Origin: Microplitis mediator
Taxonomy: Eukaryota; Arthropoda; Insecta; Hymenoptera; Braconidae
DNA: 64,000 bases
NCBI RefSeq assembly: GCF_029852145.1
Contig: NC_079977.1
Coordinates: 16,439,948 to 16,503,947, forward strand
Direction of reading: 5' to 3'
Positions 40,845-54,430 of the stretch are shown here, piece by piece; within the stretch, counting starts at the first letter, position 1, and every line of letters begins with the position of its first letter. The notes under the pieces are model-generated. The model did not search any database. It was not told the origin of the DNA and saw nothing but the letters and a program-made list of their open reading frames with translations. Made by a program: the position numbers and the translations under genes.

Positions 40845-41955
40845 AAAGACACCTTGATAGCTAAGTTAGCGAGAAACCGGCGTCAAACTATCAGCCGCAA
40901 CTAGACGCCAAGTTGGTATTTCCAAAGTTGATAGACACTTTCTGAGAAAGTTGGTAGCAAAAGTTGGAAGTCCATAAGTTGGCGACAGGTTGCGACATTA
41001 GATTGTTGTCAACAGTTACAAAGACTGAAGTTGTCGACAAGCTATCGTCAACTTGATCGCAACTAATTGATACAACTTTCTGACCAGAAAGTCTTGCCAT
41101 CAAAGTTATACTTATCCCTGGTTATCTGACATCAGTAGGAACAGTAGAATGCTCAACAACAAAATCATTATCATACATACATATCATAAGTTACAACCGT
41201 CTGACGATAAAAAATTACATTTATCACTAAATTTGACAGCAGCTCAATATATTTTACAATCTTAAATTTTCCATTCATAATTATTGATAGCCTGATAATC
41301 AAGCTGACGGCAAGCTAATGACAACTTACCGCTGCAACTTGTCGCCGAGTTGATCGCAAAAATTTGCATTTCCATAAGTTGACGACAAGTGGGTGTCAAC
41401 GTTTTGGGAAAGTTGCTAACAAAAGTTGACATTCCATTAGTTGATGGAAAGTTGACTTCCATGTTCCCAGCAAGTTGCCGACAGGTTACGCCAGTAGATT
41501 CCCTGATAGCCAGACTTTCTGATCAGAAAGTTGGTGTACATTAGTTACGAGCAACGTGACGACAACTTAACAACTCTCAGCTTATGTAACTGCACAAATT
41601 GTTATCAACTTTCCCAGAAAGTTGGCAACAATCTACTGCCGTAATCTGTCGTCGACTTTCTGGGAAAATTGAAGGCTACTTTGCGTCAACTGATGGGATG
41701 CCAATTTTTGCCAGCAACTTTCTCTGAAAGTTGCCATCAACTTATAGAAATGCCAATTTTTGCGGCCAACTTGGCAAAAGATTGCGGCAGTAGATTGTCA
41801 CTAGTTTGCTGCCAACTTTGGTTATCAGAAATATCGCTTACTTTCCAAAAAAGCTGGTAACAACTTATAGTCAATAGTTACAAAGCCTGAAATCGTCGTC
41901 AACTTAATCGCAACTAATTGACATCAACTTTCTGACCAGAAAGTTTTGCTATCAC
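40845..41955. repeat. Diverged block of CCTGATAG / AAGTTGG repeats
   Basis: Further copies related to 40192-40507 start near 40852 (CCTTGATAGCTAAGTTAGCG), 41290 (GCCTGATAATCAAGCTGACG) and 41500 (CCCTGATAGCCAGACTTTCT). They end near 41105 and 41955 with CAGAAAGTTTTGCTATCA-like sequence. They look like overlapping or nested non-autonomous elements. The open frames inside are not convincing. Confidence 0.6.
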
Positions 41956-44091
41956 GAAGAGTTCAGAAATGTAGGTATCTTCATACAATACTAAGATGAC
42001 TAGGATTAAATTTCATGTTAACCAACTCATGGTGTATTAAAAACTTTTTTTATTTAATAATATTTTTTTTCTTATCTTTCATTATAAAAAGCAATAAATA
42101 ATTATTTTCCACAGCAAATCAATACAATTAATAAATAAGTTATTTATAAATAATACTGTATAAATATTACATGAATTGGAATTGTCTTTAAATCATATTT
42201 ACATTATTATAATATAAATTAATTAAGTTTTTTTTTCAACGCACTTAACAAAATTCACACTATTTGGTACTTAATGCTTGTCAATAAATATTAAAATTAA
42301 TCTAACTAAATGACAATTTATAAAGATTCACTTGTCAAACCTACAATAAATAATACAATAAATTTTTTTTCATTATCACCCAAGGTATTAATTTGTTAGA
42401 TAAAGAAATTCCGCTGAGCAAATACCACGAGCATATTCAAGTAAAAAGATTAGCCAAACAGTGTTCTCTCTCTCTCTCTTTTTTCTTTCTATATTTATAA
42501 TACTACAGTGGAATTAGCTATCTTTAATAGTCAATGACTTCATATATTTTTACTTCTGTTTGCTATATAAATAAATAAATTAACGCAAATAATTAACATT
42601 GCACTTTTTTCACACCCACATCAATATAAATGTTTTTAAATATTCACTTTCATGCAAATTACCGAACGCACGTTCGAAAAATTTTTTTTTCATTTTCAAA
42701 TTAAATCTATCCAGCAAAAATATAATTCAAATTTTGAAAAATTCGTTGCTCTTAATTTTAGGTTTTTTTTTTATAAAACTAAAAATGTTTTTTAAAATCA
42801 TTGGCTTTAATTCTAACAGATTTATAATTTGCTTTTGTTCTGAGCTTCGATCCGTGTAGATCTTAAGAGATGTAAGTAATTAAAAAGCTTATGATTTAAA
42901 TAATTTTTACTGGGTAGAATAATTTTTCATCCATTAAAATTAATGAGACAGTTCCTTAATCTTCGATTCGAAGTCATTATCTTAAAATCTAAATTATCTA
43001 TTCGATATCTGATTGCTTTCTTTGTTTTAATATTAATTGTAATATATTGTCATTTTTTAAATTATTGTCATTACATGCATACTAGGGTAGCAATAATTTT
43101 TGATTTTCTTCTTTTTTTAATAAATGTGATTTGTAGAAACTAAAGACCTCTCCAAGTTTTAATTCATCAAAAATTTTTTAGAGATTGTTAAAGAATTTAA
43201 AAAATTATAAACATTAACAAACACCAATTTTTATTTTTCAAAATCTTTGGTTTTTTACCGGTTCAATCTTTTCTATGCAAGTTATAGAATAATATACTCA
43301 AATTTTAAATCAAAATATTAATATTCAAAGGTCATTAATATTTTTTAAATTTATTTTATTACATCGATTATCTATGGAATCACCTCAGAACAATTTTCTT
43401 TGGCGTTATCTATACAAGTAAATAAGTATCAACATGTATAGTCCGAAAATTTTTATATTATTCAACTGAAAAATTTGAAATTTCTAAGAATTTGATTTTA
43501 AAAATGCATAGCCGCCTTATCTAATAGTAAGTATTAATTTCTTTGAATTAAAATCATACTCCGTCAGAATTCCTTTTCAAAAATATTGAGTGACTCTTAA
43601 GAATTAATATTTTGACTTAAAATTTTAGTATTTTTCCATGCGATCTGCATCGAAAAGATTGAACTAGTAAGAAACCGAAGATATAAAAAAAAAGAAAAGG
43701 TTTTCGTTGATTTTCGAAAGCTTAAAAATTCTTGAGCGGCCTCTAGAAAATTGTTGATCGGTTTGAAACTTGGAGCAGACTCTTCAAACACTTTAAATTT
43801 ACATTTTTTAAGTTAGCAACCCAGATAAAAATATTTGGCCAAGAATACGCCGAAAATTGTCCAATAAATCGAGTCAGAAATTTTTCTGGCTAATTAGTTT
43901 ACAGCCTATGTACACTATCTGCGTCTTTTATCGGTTATTTTTCGGCCAAAAAAAAATTTTATTGTTATTTTGGCTTGAAATTTTTTTACCCGCAAAAAGA
44001 AGTCAAAAAAACATTACTAACCTTTCGCACACATTTTGCATTTAAAAAAAAACTAGTCATAAAAATAAATCATGAATATTTCCTAAGTATT
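41956..44091. other. AT-rich intergenic downstream of cytokine-like gene
   Basis: No domain-bearing frame is present. A short (TC)n tract lies near 42466. The frames at 42599-42859 and 42943-43143 are hydrophobic AT-rich artefacts. The polyadenylation site of the minus-strand gene ending at 44092 should lie just below it, where the minus strand is AT-rich. Confidence 0.45.
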
Positions 44092-45976
44092 CTAATCATT
44101 AAAAACATGTTTCCATGCATGTAAGTAATTTTTATATTTTAATAAAACTCCCCAATCTCGTACTAATCTTACTGTGTCATCAGTCGGATGTCTCTCTTCA
44201 ACAGCTATAATATCGCTATTTATTCTTTCGGGTATCGATAAATCTTCAAAAATGACAATACCGCTTTCAACTTCACATAACATCAATCGTAGGTAAAATT
44301 TTGTTTTTGTTAATGCATCTCTAACTTTAAATGTCGGTTCATCTTCCAACATTTGATTTATTGCAATTGAAAATTTTTGTAGATCTTCGTGTAATTTTGG
44401 CAGGTGATTGATAATCTGAAACATAAACAAACAAATTACACTGATAAATATTTACTGAATGAAAATATTAAAAAAAAAAAAAAAGTATGTTGTGTTATCG
44501 GTCGACAATAAGTCTTGACAGGCAGCTGATTGCACAGTCATACGACCCGGCGAGTATGAGTTATTCAACTTAACCGTCTGGTCGTGTGTACGTTCAAAGT
44601 AAATCGTAGCTCTACTCGTATCGTACTGGCAAGAGCACGAGCGATGAAACTACGACCACCCAGTTCCTGCTTGCCTGGTACGTTATAATAATTACTGTCT
44701 CATTAAATTTTGTTATTTAACATTAATCAATTGTCAATTTGAGTTAACGATTTAAACGTTTATTATTATATTTTAATTTACATGTTATCTGACACTTTTT
44801 AATATACGATTAATAACATTGTTATTATTCTAGTTAATTTACTTATTCACTGTATAATATTACCACTTTATTATTATTATTATATAAATATTCATTACTA
44901 TGATCAGGAGAGAGGAAGTTAATCCAATTTGAGTTATTACCATAAGGGGAGATTATTTACTTTACAGTTATACCATACAAATTAGATGATCATTATGATT
45001 TATTAATTGTGAAAAAAAAAATAATACGAAAATCAGTAAAATTTTTTTTTATTTAAAGAAAAAAAAAACTCAATTAGAAAAAATTTTTTTTTTCATGCAT
45101 AAAATTGATTTTCAAAATTGAATGCTCAACTGTCAAAATTAGATAATAAATTAATAATTAGTCAGGTGTGATATTTCCAAAAAGCGGGACCGATTATGAG
45201 ACAATTATGACATGATTAAATTATGATAACAATAAGTTACTAAAAATTCTCATAATTGTCAGTGATAACCAAATTTTGTTTTTCATATTTTTAGTATTTT
45301 AGTTCTGCGTTTATTTTTTTTTTTGAGCTCCGTTTAGTTTATTATAAAAAAAAAAAAAAAAAATTATCACGGCAGATAGACTTAAAGAAGCTAAATATTT
45401 ATGGTAAACTAAATAAAAAATTTGGAAAAAGTATTCTAAACACTAGCTTTAGGGCTTTGATAGTTAATCAAATAATTGTTTGTTTTTGTCAATAGAGATT
45501 ATCGATAAGAAGTGAATTTATACTTTTTTTACAAAGTATCCAAATAACTTTTCTTAAAATCCTTAACATTTATAAGGGTAGATTTTCATAATAAAAAATT
45601 TAATTACCGTTTGAGATGATTTCCCAGATAATTTTTTAACTATATGAACATCCTTTTTTCCTGGCAGCCAGTTCGGTAAATACTGATGCTCCGCAGGACC
45701 AAGTCTAACACGCTCATATAAAAATTCATAATCATGATGTAAATAATCCGCAAGTGCATTCTTATGTTGATTTATTATCCTTTCTAGACTCAATTCACCT
45801 TCTTCTTCATTTAAATTATTTATCTCACTATCCGGTGTCGGATCACCGCACGGTAGATGCCAAAACGGTCTTTGTGAATAAGAATGACGTTTGTGACGTT
45901 TGTGATGTACCGGAAGACCGGAAATGCCCAAGATCATCAGAGATAAGATGAAAATTTTATTGTATTCTTTAGACAT
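44092..45976 (-). CDS. Secreted cytokine-like protein, complete, two exons (gene B)
   Basis: Exon 1 is 45976-45608 (123 codons; donor ACG|GTAATT) and exon 2 is 44415-44092 (acceptor TATGTTTCAG), joined in phase 0, giving 230 residues. The signal peptide is MSKEYNKIFILSLMILGISG, followed by basic HHKRHKRH and the motif WHLPCGDPTPD. Helical segments follow: YEFLYERVRLG and NWLPGKK in exon 1, LPKLHEDLQKFSIAINQML, RLMLCEVESGI and VRDWGVLLKYKNYLHAWKHVF in exon 2. The partial upstream gene at 56225-64000 shares these landmarks. The all-helical secreted design with paired paralogs suggests the Unpaired JAK/STAT ligand family of insects. This is not verified, and another helical cytokine or an orphan secreted family is possible. 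Confidence 0.75.
44490..44700. other. Compositionally distinct island in gene B intron
   Basis: About 200 bp of balanced-GC, high-complexity sequence lies 60 bp or more upstream of exon 2 within an otherwise AT-rich intron. No open frame is convincing. It might be a regulatory element or the remains of an inserted sequence. Confidence 0.35.
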
Positions 45977-46124
45977 TTTTTTTTTCTAGTTTTATTTTAT
46001 ATAATTAATTTTATTATAGAAAATTATCAGGTACACTGTCGGTGAACTTCGTAAATTATATGTACAAAAAAAAAGTGAATAAATAAATTAATAAACAAGC
46101 ACTACGAGTTGATGGCGATCTTAT

Positions 46125-46163
46125 ACTGAGATTGTCGCACCCTTGTGCTTCCTCATTTATATA
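46125..46163 (-). promoter_or_regulatory. Candidate core promoter of gene B
   Basis: On the minus strand TATATAAA (46163-46156) is followed about 35 bp later by TCAGT (46129-46125), the arthropod initiator consensus. This would give a ~150-base leader before the ATG at 45976. It is the best TATA/Inr pair upstream of the gene. Confidence 0.45.
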
Positions 46164-46169
46164 TGCGAT

Positions 46170-49100
46170 AGTGTAAACAATATCTTACGTACGTACGTAG
46201 ACGTTCTTCGACGTCTCGTCATGAATGCCACCTCAACAGCGGAGGGAGGTGGATGTATTCTTAACATTAATAAAATGTGCCACGTCATACTCAAGTATCT
46301 ATTTATTATAATATTAAGTAAATATAAGATTTATCTAGTTTAATCTTATTGCATTGGATTATTTTATTTATCATAATATTTAGTAAATAAAATGGCGAAT
46401 GATACAAGTTCCTGCTTGAACGTGACTACTGTCATTCGTTTTTCTACGTCACCTTTTATCAGCCTTATCATGAAGTAACACTTGACGTCCACTTGAATGA
46501 AGTCAGTCATTACCTAAAATCTATCAACACACTTACATTTATAAAATTAACGATGACGTTATCATGAGTATTGTCTTGAGAATGTCCAGGTGATAACAAT
46601 ATACTAGACATCATCCCACAAATACCTGGGATTATCTATTAATCTTTGAGTATATTACTCAAATTTATGTAATAAGTTGATGAAATTAAACAATTCGTTA
46701 TTTTTTTGTTGTTTAATTTAGAAAATTACGAATATATTTAAAGAGCATTAGTAATTTAATGACGCCTACTTGTGAATTTAAAAAAAAAAATTTTTTTCGC
46801 GGTGTTTGAAGAATAAATGATTTAATTTTTGCGATAGAGGGGATGTTTATTTTATGATTCAAATGGGAATACCATACCGTGATTTCCTATCTTTAGATCG
46901 ATGAGCCAAATCAATCGAATTTCAAGTATTTTATTTTTATCAATTTGCTGCATTCAATTTCGAAGGTGGGATTTTTATGTATAAAATAGGTGATTTTTTA
47001 TTTACTATCAGCAATAGATTACAAATGACAAATTATTGGGTTTTAATATATATTAACATGAGGAATGTCAATGCAACTGGTAAATTTTACATTTTTTTTT
47101 TTTACACTCATACGGTTTTTAATTTTGATGATTTACTTTAAAACCCTCAGTTATTTCAATTTTAAATTAATACAAATAATTAATTGATTGGAAATTTTTA
47201 TTTGAAATTATTAAGGCGGGAAAAAATTTTTCTGATGAATGTAAGTCAGTTCATTTTAGTGAAAGGAAATGTTTATTTATTTTTTTTTACGTTGAAAATT
47301 TCTTAATTTTAAGTATTAGTCGGACTACTTTGCTTTACTAATGAGATTATAAATTCAAGTATATGTCGGCACTTATTTGGTGATATTTCGTGATTCTGAG
47401 TAATGATCATTTTGCCCAAATTGAAAACTATTAAATGCAAACATATACAAATATACAGAAAGAAAGAATTTCTTGAGCCGAGAAAAAATTTGCATTATGA
47501 AATGAAAAAAATAATTTTTCTTAAAACTAGAATAAATTTTCTAGCTCAAGAAATTTTCTCGAGCCTCAAAAATTTTCGTTTACAATTTTCAATGCGTAAA
47601 ATTTCTTAGGGCAAGTACAAATTTCGTAGAAACTAGTAAAATCTTTTTGCGCCAAAAATCCTTTTTTTCTGTGTATAAAAATCACGTTCTTAGTGAACTT
47701 CATAGAAATTTAATTAGTGTATTTTTCATCATAGTATAATGTTGTCATAATATGTAATAAATAGTGAATTAAGTCTCACTAGGTTAAACCCAGGCCGGAA
47801 ATGATTGACATTAAAGTGCCAGTTTAAAAATGGTGAGCATGTAAAATTTTTAAATTAATATACACTGAGAGAAAAAATGCATTTTAGAAATATTTAATTT
47901 TCTTATTAGAAGAAATGATGCTATTAGAAATTTACAATCTAATATATTTTTAGTGCAAAAGTATGAAGACGTCATTCAAAATCTTTTTCTTAATCGGAAA
48001 AATTTGTCTGATCTTTTTTTTTGGAGTAGTGTAAATAAGATTCAATTTTCTTCTGTCAAGAAAATCGTTCACCAACTTAGATAAGAAATTAAAAATGTCA
48101 TAATTTTTATTGGCCTACTTAAGAGAACATTGTTTTTACAAATTTTTTTTTTTCTTTTCTCTTGAGTAAAAACCTACTTTTACTTGTCCCAAAAATTTTT
48201 TGCATTATGAATTGAAAACAAAAATTTTTCTTGCGCCACGAAATTATTTTCTTTTCTGTGTTCCTTGAAAATTACGAATTCCGATTCAATGTCGTGGTCA
48301 ATAATCATTAATTAAAAATTTTAAACTGTTAATTGTGTCCTGATTTTTGAGCATACAAGTATAAAATTATTTCTTCTGATAGTAATCTCAATACGTGCCC
48401 GAATAAGGTAATCGTAATAATAAAATATCCGTATGAACGAATAACTAAAATTAGAAAAAATTTTTCCTCGTAAACCACACAAAATTTCCAGCTCTGTTCA
48501 TAAACGTTATACACTTGTTTCCTTTTCTCAATATACGATATGATTTGCTCTCTACGTCATAGTCAAAGAATTAACAAACTCGTACGTAGTAAAAATTTAT
48601 TTAAGCTCGATGATGCTGAGTCTGTAAGCATCACCAGCATTAGCATCAGCAGAATCATATATTTGCATTCCTTAAATACGCGTTTAAACGATAAACGTGA
48701 GTAGATATATCGATTGCACAGAGGGTGGTAACCACCTACTGACTACAGAGTAAACTATACATATAGAAGTGAGTAAACCTGCATTTCACCGTGTACTCCT
48801 GGTATACGAACGTGTCGTTTACGGGATTTTCAAGTCAATAGACATTGCAAATATATAAATAATATTTATTTTAATTTATCGAATAAAAATAATATTTAAC
48901 TCAAAGTAAATACTTTTTTTTTATTTAAGTCCATCGGATCAGTTATATTGCTTTTTAAAAAATAATCTCTATGCTATTATTATGAATAAGAATATTTACA
49001 TTTGGTTTATTTTTTTATTGATTGTTCATAAAAGAGAAGGTTTTATTATAGATGTTTAAATTAGTAGTTGGTATTACAAAACGATGCATAATTGGGAGTA

Positions 49101-49770
49101 TGAGCTGTCACTTAATATTGTTATTATTTGTTGTTATTATTATTGTATGAATGATAACGGTCGTCATTAACGGCATTTCCGTAGGAGTTTATCATCTATC
49201 TACGTGACATATATCGCGCAGGTCTCTGACTCCAAACTCGTGTGGTATTGACAAAGTAAATAAACGTGTGTTGGAACTAATACTCGATATTTTATGGGTG
49301 CCTGGTACGTGCAATTTAATTTCGTTATTTGTTAACTCTAATCTCATATATGTATATATAATATATTTACATAATTTCGGTCTAATAGGAAAATGTCATG
49401 GTATGTAACACATGAAAAAATTGGGTACCAAATTCGACCCTTCAACTCAATTGTAAAATGTGCACTCGCTTAAATAAGATTTTCTATGTAAATAACAAGG
49501 GAAAATTTTTTTTAACTTTAAAGATATAAATCGTAAATAAATCAATAAATTGAAATGACTAAAGTATGTTGTTGTAGGAAATTAAATGGTTTACAAATAA
49601 GGTCTCATAATATTTTGGTAAGTCTACCTATACAATAGTATTAAAGCTTAAATTCTAATTTATGATAAGCTTCTCGTATTTCTTACTTTTCCAGAAAAAC
49701 TATCAGTCTTATCACAAAATATCACAGGACCTTTCTTGTAGATCATTTTTTTTTTTTTTTGCAAGATGTT
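46170..49770. other. Intergenic DNA upstream of gene B
   Basis: There is no coding region. Segments of higher complexity near 46380-46620, 48540-48860 and 49140-49330 stand out from AT-rich surroundings and are the likeliest places for enhancers. The frames at 47403-47609 and 48329-48514 have no domain. A weak pair of CACTGAGAG/TCTGTG ends near 47863 and 48260 may be a decayed MITE. Confidence 0.4.
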
Positions 49771-50264
49771 ACCCGGGTCAAAAATAAAATTTGATTTAGA
49801 CTTGGTTTACCAAGTCGAAATTTGGAGCTGTTTTTTATAAGACTAACTCGACTTTTTTTTTACGGAGATATGAAATACATTGAGTTTTCGCCTTGGTTTA
49901 GACTTAACTGGCTTACTTAGTCACGATATAAGATGAAAAAGTTGAAATCAAGTCGAAATTAACTTGGTTTAGACATTCGACTTAAATTATAAGGCGAAAA
50001 AGTCAAAACTACGGTGAAATAATTTTTATAAATTAAGGCAAAAGTAAGGTGAATAACTATCGTGCTCGAAGTAAAGACGAATAAGTTGAAACTAAGATCA
50101 AAAAATATGAATAAGTTGAAACTAAGATGAAAAAAGTTCAAAAAGTTTAAAAAAATTTAAGTCGAAAAAGTCGAGATGTTATCGAAAAATCGTTAGCAAA
50201 TCGATAACTTCAAAAGAAAATAAGGTAAAGCGAGCCTGAATCAAGTTTTATTTTTGACCCGGGT
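49771..50264. mobile_element. MITE with CCCGGGTCAAAAA ends, copy 1
   Basis: It begins ACCCGGGTCAAAAATAAAA and ends with the inverse, TTTTATTTTTGACCCGGGT. The interior is built of AAGTCGAAA/GACTTAA words and is strongly self-complementary. Its left part (GGTTTACCAAGTCGAAAT) matches the right part of the copy at 57048-57689, in inverse orientation. Confidence 0.8.
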
Positions 50265-51005
50265 ATTCAATAATTTTTTAATTTCACAGTTCAAAGATTC
50301 AAAAATTCAAAAATTACAGATCTTACAAATTAATTATTTGGAACAAAAAACTGAAATATAAAAGTATCTTTTGAACGGTTAGATTTATCAATCCATCAAA
50401 AAATGCTATGAAAATCTATTCCATGGGATTTTCATCTGGATTCCTAAATGGATTTTTCTGATAGGGTAGTATAGTAATGGCTTGAAAATATAAATAAGAT
50501 ACAAAATAAATTTAATACAAAAAAACGTTTTTATTGTAAATGATTACACATATTTGAAAAAGTATAAATAAATAAAATACATGAAATGGTAACGGAATAA
50601 AATAAATAGCGCTTCAAAATTTAAAAGTAATTAATAATAGTAAATGATGTACAATTAAAATAATGATAATAATAATATGCCCAATGGAATACACACGTAA
50701 TATTGTTGAGATTATTAAAATACATAATAAATAGTGATATTTAATTTACAATTGAGCACACTCATATATATATGGATTTTTTTTTATAAAATTAAACTTA
50801 TCTAATAGTAGTTGAATATACTTATCAACTACATAATTATATTTTCCTTTTTAAATACTCCAATATGAGATTAAAAAGTAAGTAATTTTTGTTTTATTAT
50901 CAAGCAATAAAAAATTTTTACTTACATAGTACAAAAATCTATGCAATACTAAAATAATTTTAAAAAATCATTATTATTATTTTTATAATTATTAGAGGAA
51001 TTGTA
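50265..51005. other. AT-rich spacer, nothing recognised
   Basis: It contains a short run resembling the AATCC(A/T) minisatellite at ~50390-50460 and AT-rich single-copy DNA. Confidence 0.4.
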
Positions 51006-53081
51006 CACGGAGAGAAATTTATGGTAATCGTTCCTAGTACGTTTATGAAATATCATCCCATACCGTTATGGTAATGATTACTTGGAATTATGGGATATAG
51101 GCCCATACTTTCTGGAAAAAGTTCCCATAAGAATGGGAACAATTCCCATCATTATGGTAACAGTTCCCATATCGCATGTGAAAAAATTATGGTAATGATT
51201 ACCATAATATGATAGTAACCATTACCATATATATAATAGTAACCCGTATGAAAATAACATATATGGTCAAAATATATGTAAAAATATATGATAAATATCA
51301 GAAAATATATGTGGTGAATTTAACTATATTTTCTGATATATATTTTTTTATATTAAAAAATATAATACTCATCATATACGAGTCCGTATATGTTTAGCAT
51401 GTATAAAATATATATGTCAATCATGTACAAAAAATATATTTTTATCATATATGAAAATGTATATTTCTTTCATATATGGAAACTATATTTTTATCATACA
51501 TAAAAATATATATATCTATCATTTACGAAAAATATATTCTGAACATATATAAAAACATATATTTATATTGTGTATGGAAAAGAAAACTTTCTTATTCATG
51601 TGACCAACTCCAATTAAATTAGATCTAAATTTTAATATACTCTATAAATTGCAGTTAAAATTTTCAAAATTAGTTAATTTGATGCGAACATGCATACCCA
51701 TATACATATACAAACACCGAATAAAATATATGCTTAAATATAATAAAGAAAATATATGGTGCCATATATGATATAAATTATTTGCTACCATGTATTTCAT
51801 TTCATATAAAAATTTTATATTTTTTAAATATAAAAGAAAATATATCAATACAATATATTATAAGGTGAATGTAAATGTATACATAGCTTAATATAAAAAA
51901 CATATAAGTTACATATATGGAATACATCTATTTACTACTGTACATGGAAAGAACATTATGGGAAGTTTTGCTATGCATTATGGGAATGGTTCCCATAATA
52001 GTATGGGAATAGTACCTATACTACTATAGGGATGGTTCCCATATATTATGAGAACCATCCCCATAATAGTATGAGAATAGTTCCCATACCATTATGGGAA
52101 TCATTCCCATAATAGTACGGGAATGGTTCCCATATTGCTATAGGAACTATTCCTATAATATTATGGGAACTATTCCCATGATGTTGTGGGAACCATCCCT
52201 ATAATATCATAAAATTTTTTTTTTGCACAATAGTGTAGAAATTTCCCAAAATTTGAATTTTCTTGAATGTTTTGTGCTGACAAAAAATTCTTGTTAAAAT
52301 TTTTAATGTTTTTTTGCCAAACACGATTTTTTTTTTCAATGTTTGAATTTTTGTTTTTATGTTTAATAATATTTCTGTGTATTGTAGAAATGATTACCAC
52401 ACTTCTTTAAATTAATTTTTTCATGATAATATGGGAACCATTCCCATAATATTATAGGAATGGTTCCTATAATAGTATGGGAACTATTCCCATAATATTA
52501 TGGGAATGATTCCCATAATGGTATACGAACCATTCCAATTTCATTATGGGAATCATTCCCATAATATTATAGAAAGTATTCCTATAAATTATAGGAACCA
52601 TTCCTATAATTATAGGAACCATTCCTATAAATTATAGGAACCATTCCTATAATTATAGGAACCATCCCTATAGTGTTATGGGTATCATTCCCATAATTAT
52701 AGGAATAGTTCCTATAATTATGGTCGTAATTCCTATGATGGTATAGGAAAAAATTTCACAAAATTATGGGAACCGCTGCCATAATTTTCTTTCCGTGTAT
52801 ATAATTTTATATTAAATCGGCGAAAATCTCTATATGACTTTTTATAATATACAATATAATATATCATATATTTTTTTGTTGCAAACATATATGATTTTAT
52901 ATATTTTAACCATATATTGTTTTTTCATACGGGAACGGTTACCATAATATTATGGCAACGATTACTACAATATATATGGGTGCCGTTCCTACAATCAACA
53001 TTTCAAAAAAACCGGTTACCATGCATTATGGGAACCATTACCATTATATATTATAATTGTTACCATAAATTTCATTCCGTG
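51006..53081. mobile_element. TA-flanked palindromic element, CACGGA ends (outer)
   Basis: It begins CACGGAGAGAAATTTATGG and ends with the inverse of CACGGAATGAAATTTATGG, with TA at 51004-51005 and 53082-53083. Both arms are made of (T)TACCATAA / TTATGGTAA and CATATATGAAAA words. A second element is nested at 51943-52797. There is no protein-coding frame. Confidence 0.8.
51943..52797. mobile_element. Nested MITE with tandem palindromes (inner)
   Basis: The ends CATGGAAAGAAC and TTTCTTTCCGTG are flanked by TA (51941-51942, 52798-52799), and the element lies inside the outer one. The interior is mostly tandem palindromes such as TTCCCATAATATTATGGGAA and AATTATAGGAACCATTCCTA. A non-repetitive ~240-bp core lies at 52200-52430. 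Confidence 0.8.
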
Positions 53082-53083
53082 TA

Positions 53084-53880
53084 ATCGAAAACGTAGAAAT
53101 TCTGTAATTACGTATGCTAAAAATATCACAGTTAACAACTTTTAGCCCACGTGAATTATCCGTCGAGGAGCTATTAATAAATAATTTCTACGTTATATTT
53201 TCTTATTTATTTATTCAATAATATGAAAACTTGTTCAATAGAATAAAAACGGCGTCAAGACCTATGCAGACACTAATAACTAAAAATAATGATAATTTTA
53301 TTTATTGCATCTTTATTTGCAAAACAATTTACAACTTCTATATCTACAAAATAAAGGAATGTGCACATTTTCGTATTTAATACTGCTTAAATAATTATCA
53401 AGTAGATTTTATAATACTGTTTTTTTTTTTTAAACAATAAATTCTTGATTTTAAAAAAATTGATTACGCGATCACAAAAGTTTAAAGAAGAATCCGTAGA
53501 AATTTTGAAAAAAATTCATTAAAATTCACTCGGAAATAAGTAAATAATAAATTGCAGTTACTAGTAAATATTACTCCGTTCAAATACAAATATTGTTGAT
53601 ATGTCAGAAATGACATCACTTCTTGACTTGAAGTAAATTATCATTTTGTATATAAAAACTTTTCCGGAACCCACACAGAAAAGAACATGTCGTAGTCCAA
53701 TAATATTTTTTTACAATTCAAAAGTAAAGTCAAAATTTTGTTTGTTCAAGAAAAAAATTTCTTCGTCCAATAAAATTTTTTTTAACCGGACATTTTTTTT
53801 TCATGAACTAACATAATTTCGACTATTTTCTGAATTGCAAGAAATATTTTTAGGCCGATGTATTCTTTTCTTTTTGTGCT
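53084..53880. other. Intergenic, with possible small MITE
   Basis: This is AT-rich sequence. CACACAGAAAAGAACATGTCG near 53672 and its imperfect inverse ending TTCTTTTCTTTTTGTGCT at 53880 may bound a 200-bp element. No target duplication was seen. Confidence 0.35.
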
Positions 53881-54425
53881 TGAGGATCTATTGAAATCCA
53901 TGGGAATCCACAAGAACCTGTAGGAATTTATGCAAACTCATATCAAAATCCATAAGAGCATACAAATTCAAAGAAATTTATAAGAATCCAGAGGAATATA
54001 GAAGTAATGAATATAAAATTCATAAGAATCTATGGGAATCTATAGGAACATACGAATCCATAGAAATTCATGAAAATTCCTTGGAATTAAATACGAAATC
54101 CATATAGTATATAAGGAATTGAATACGAAATTCATAGAAATCCATAAGAATCCATGGAAACCATTAGCAATTTTGGGAATTCATCTCAAAATTGAGAATT
54201 TATCGGATCATATAAATTCGTGAAAATTTATAAGAATCTATAGGAAGCCATAGAAATATTCTCCATAAGACAATAAAAGTCTTCAGGAATTCCTACGAAT
54301 GTTTTCCTTTCGATTTTCATCCAATTCAGCCATCATGAATTCCAATAAAAATCTATCTATTCTCATAAGAATCTAATTGAATTTAAATGTAGATTTCTAT
54401 TAAAATTCCTATGGGAACCCGCCCG
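53881..54425 (+). repeat. Degenerate minisatellite, AATCCATAAGAATCCATAGG type
   Basis: Words such as GAAATCCATAAGAATCC and GGAATTTATAAG recur at about 11-12 bp and 22-24 bp spacings through ~540 bp, heavily diverged. Related sequence reappears at 55820-56100. Confidence 0.6.
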
Positions 54426-54430
54426 AAAGC

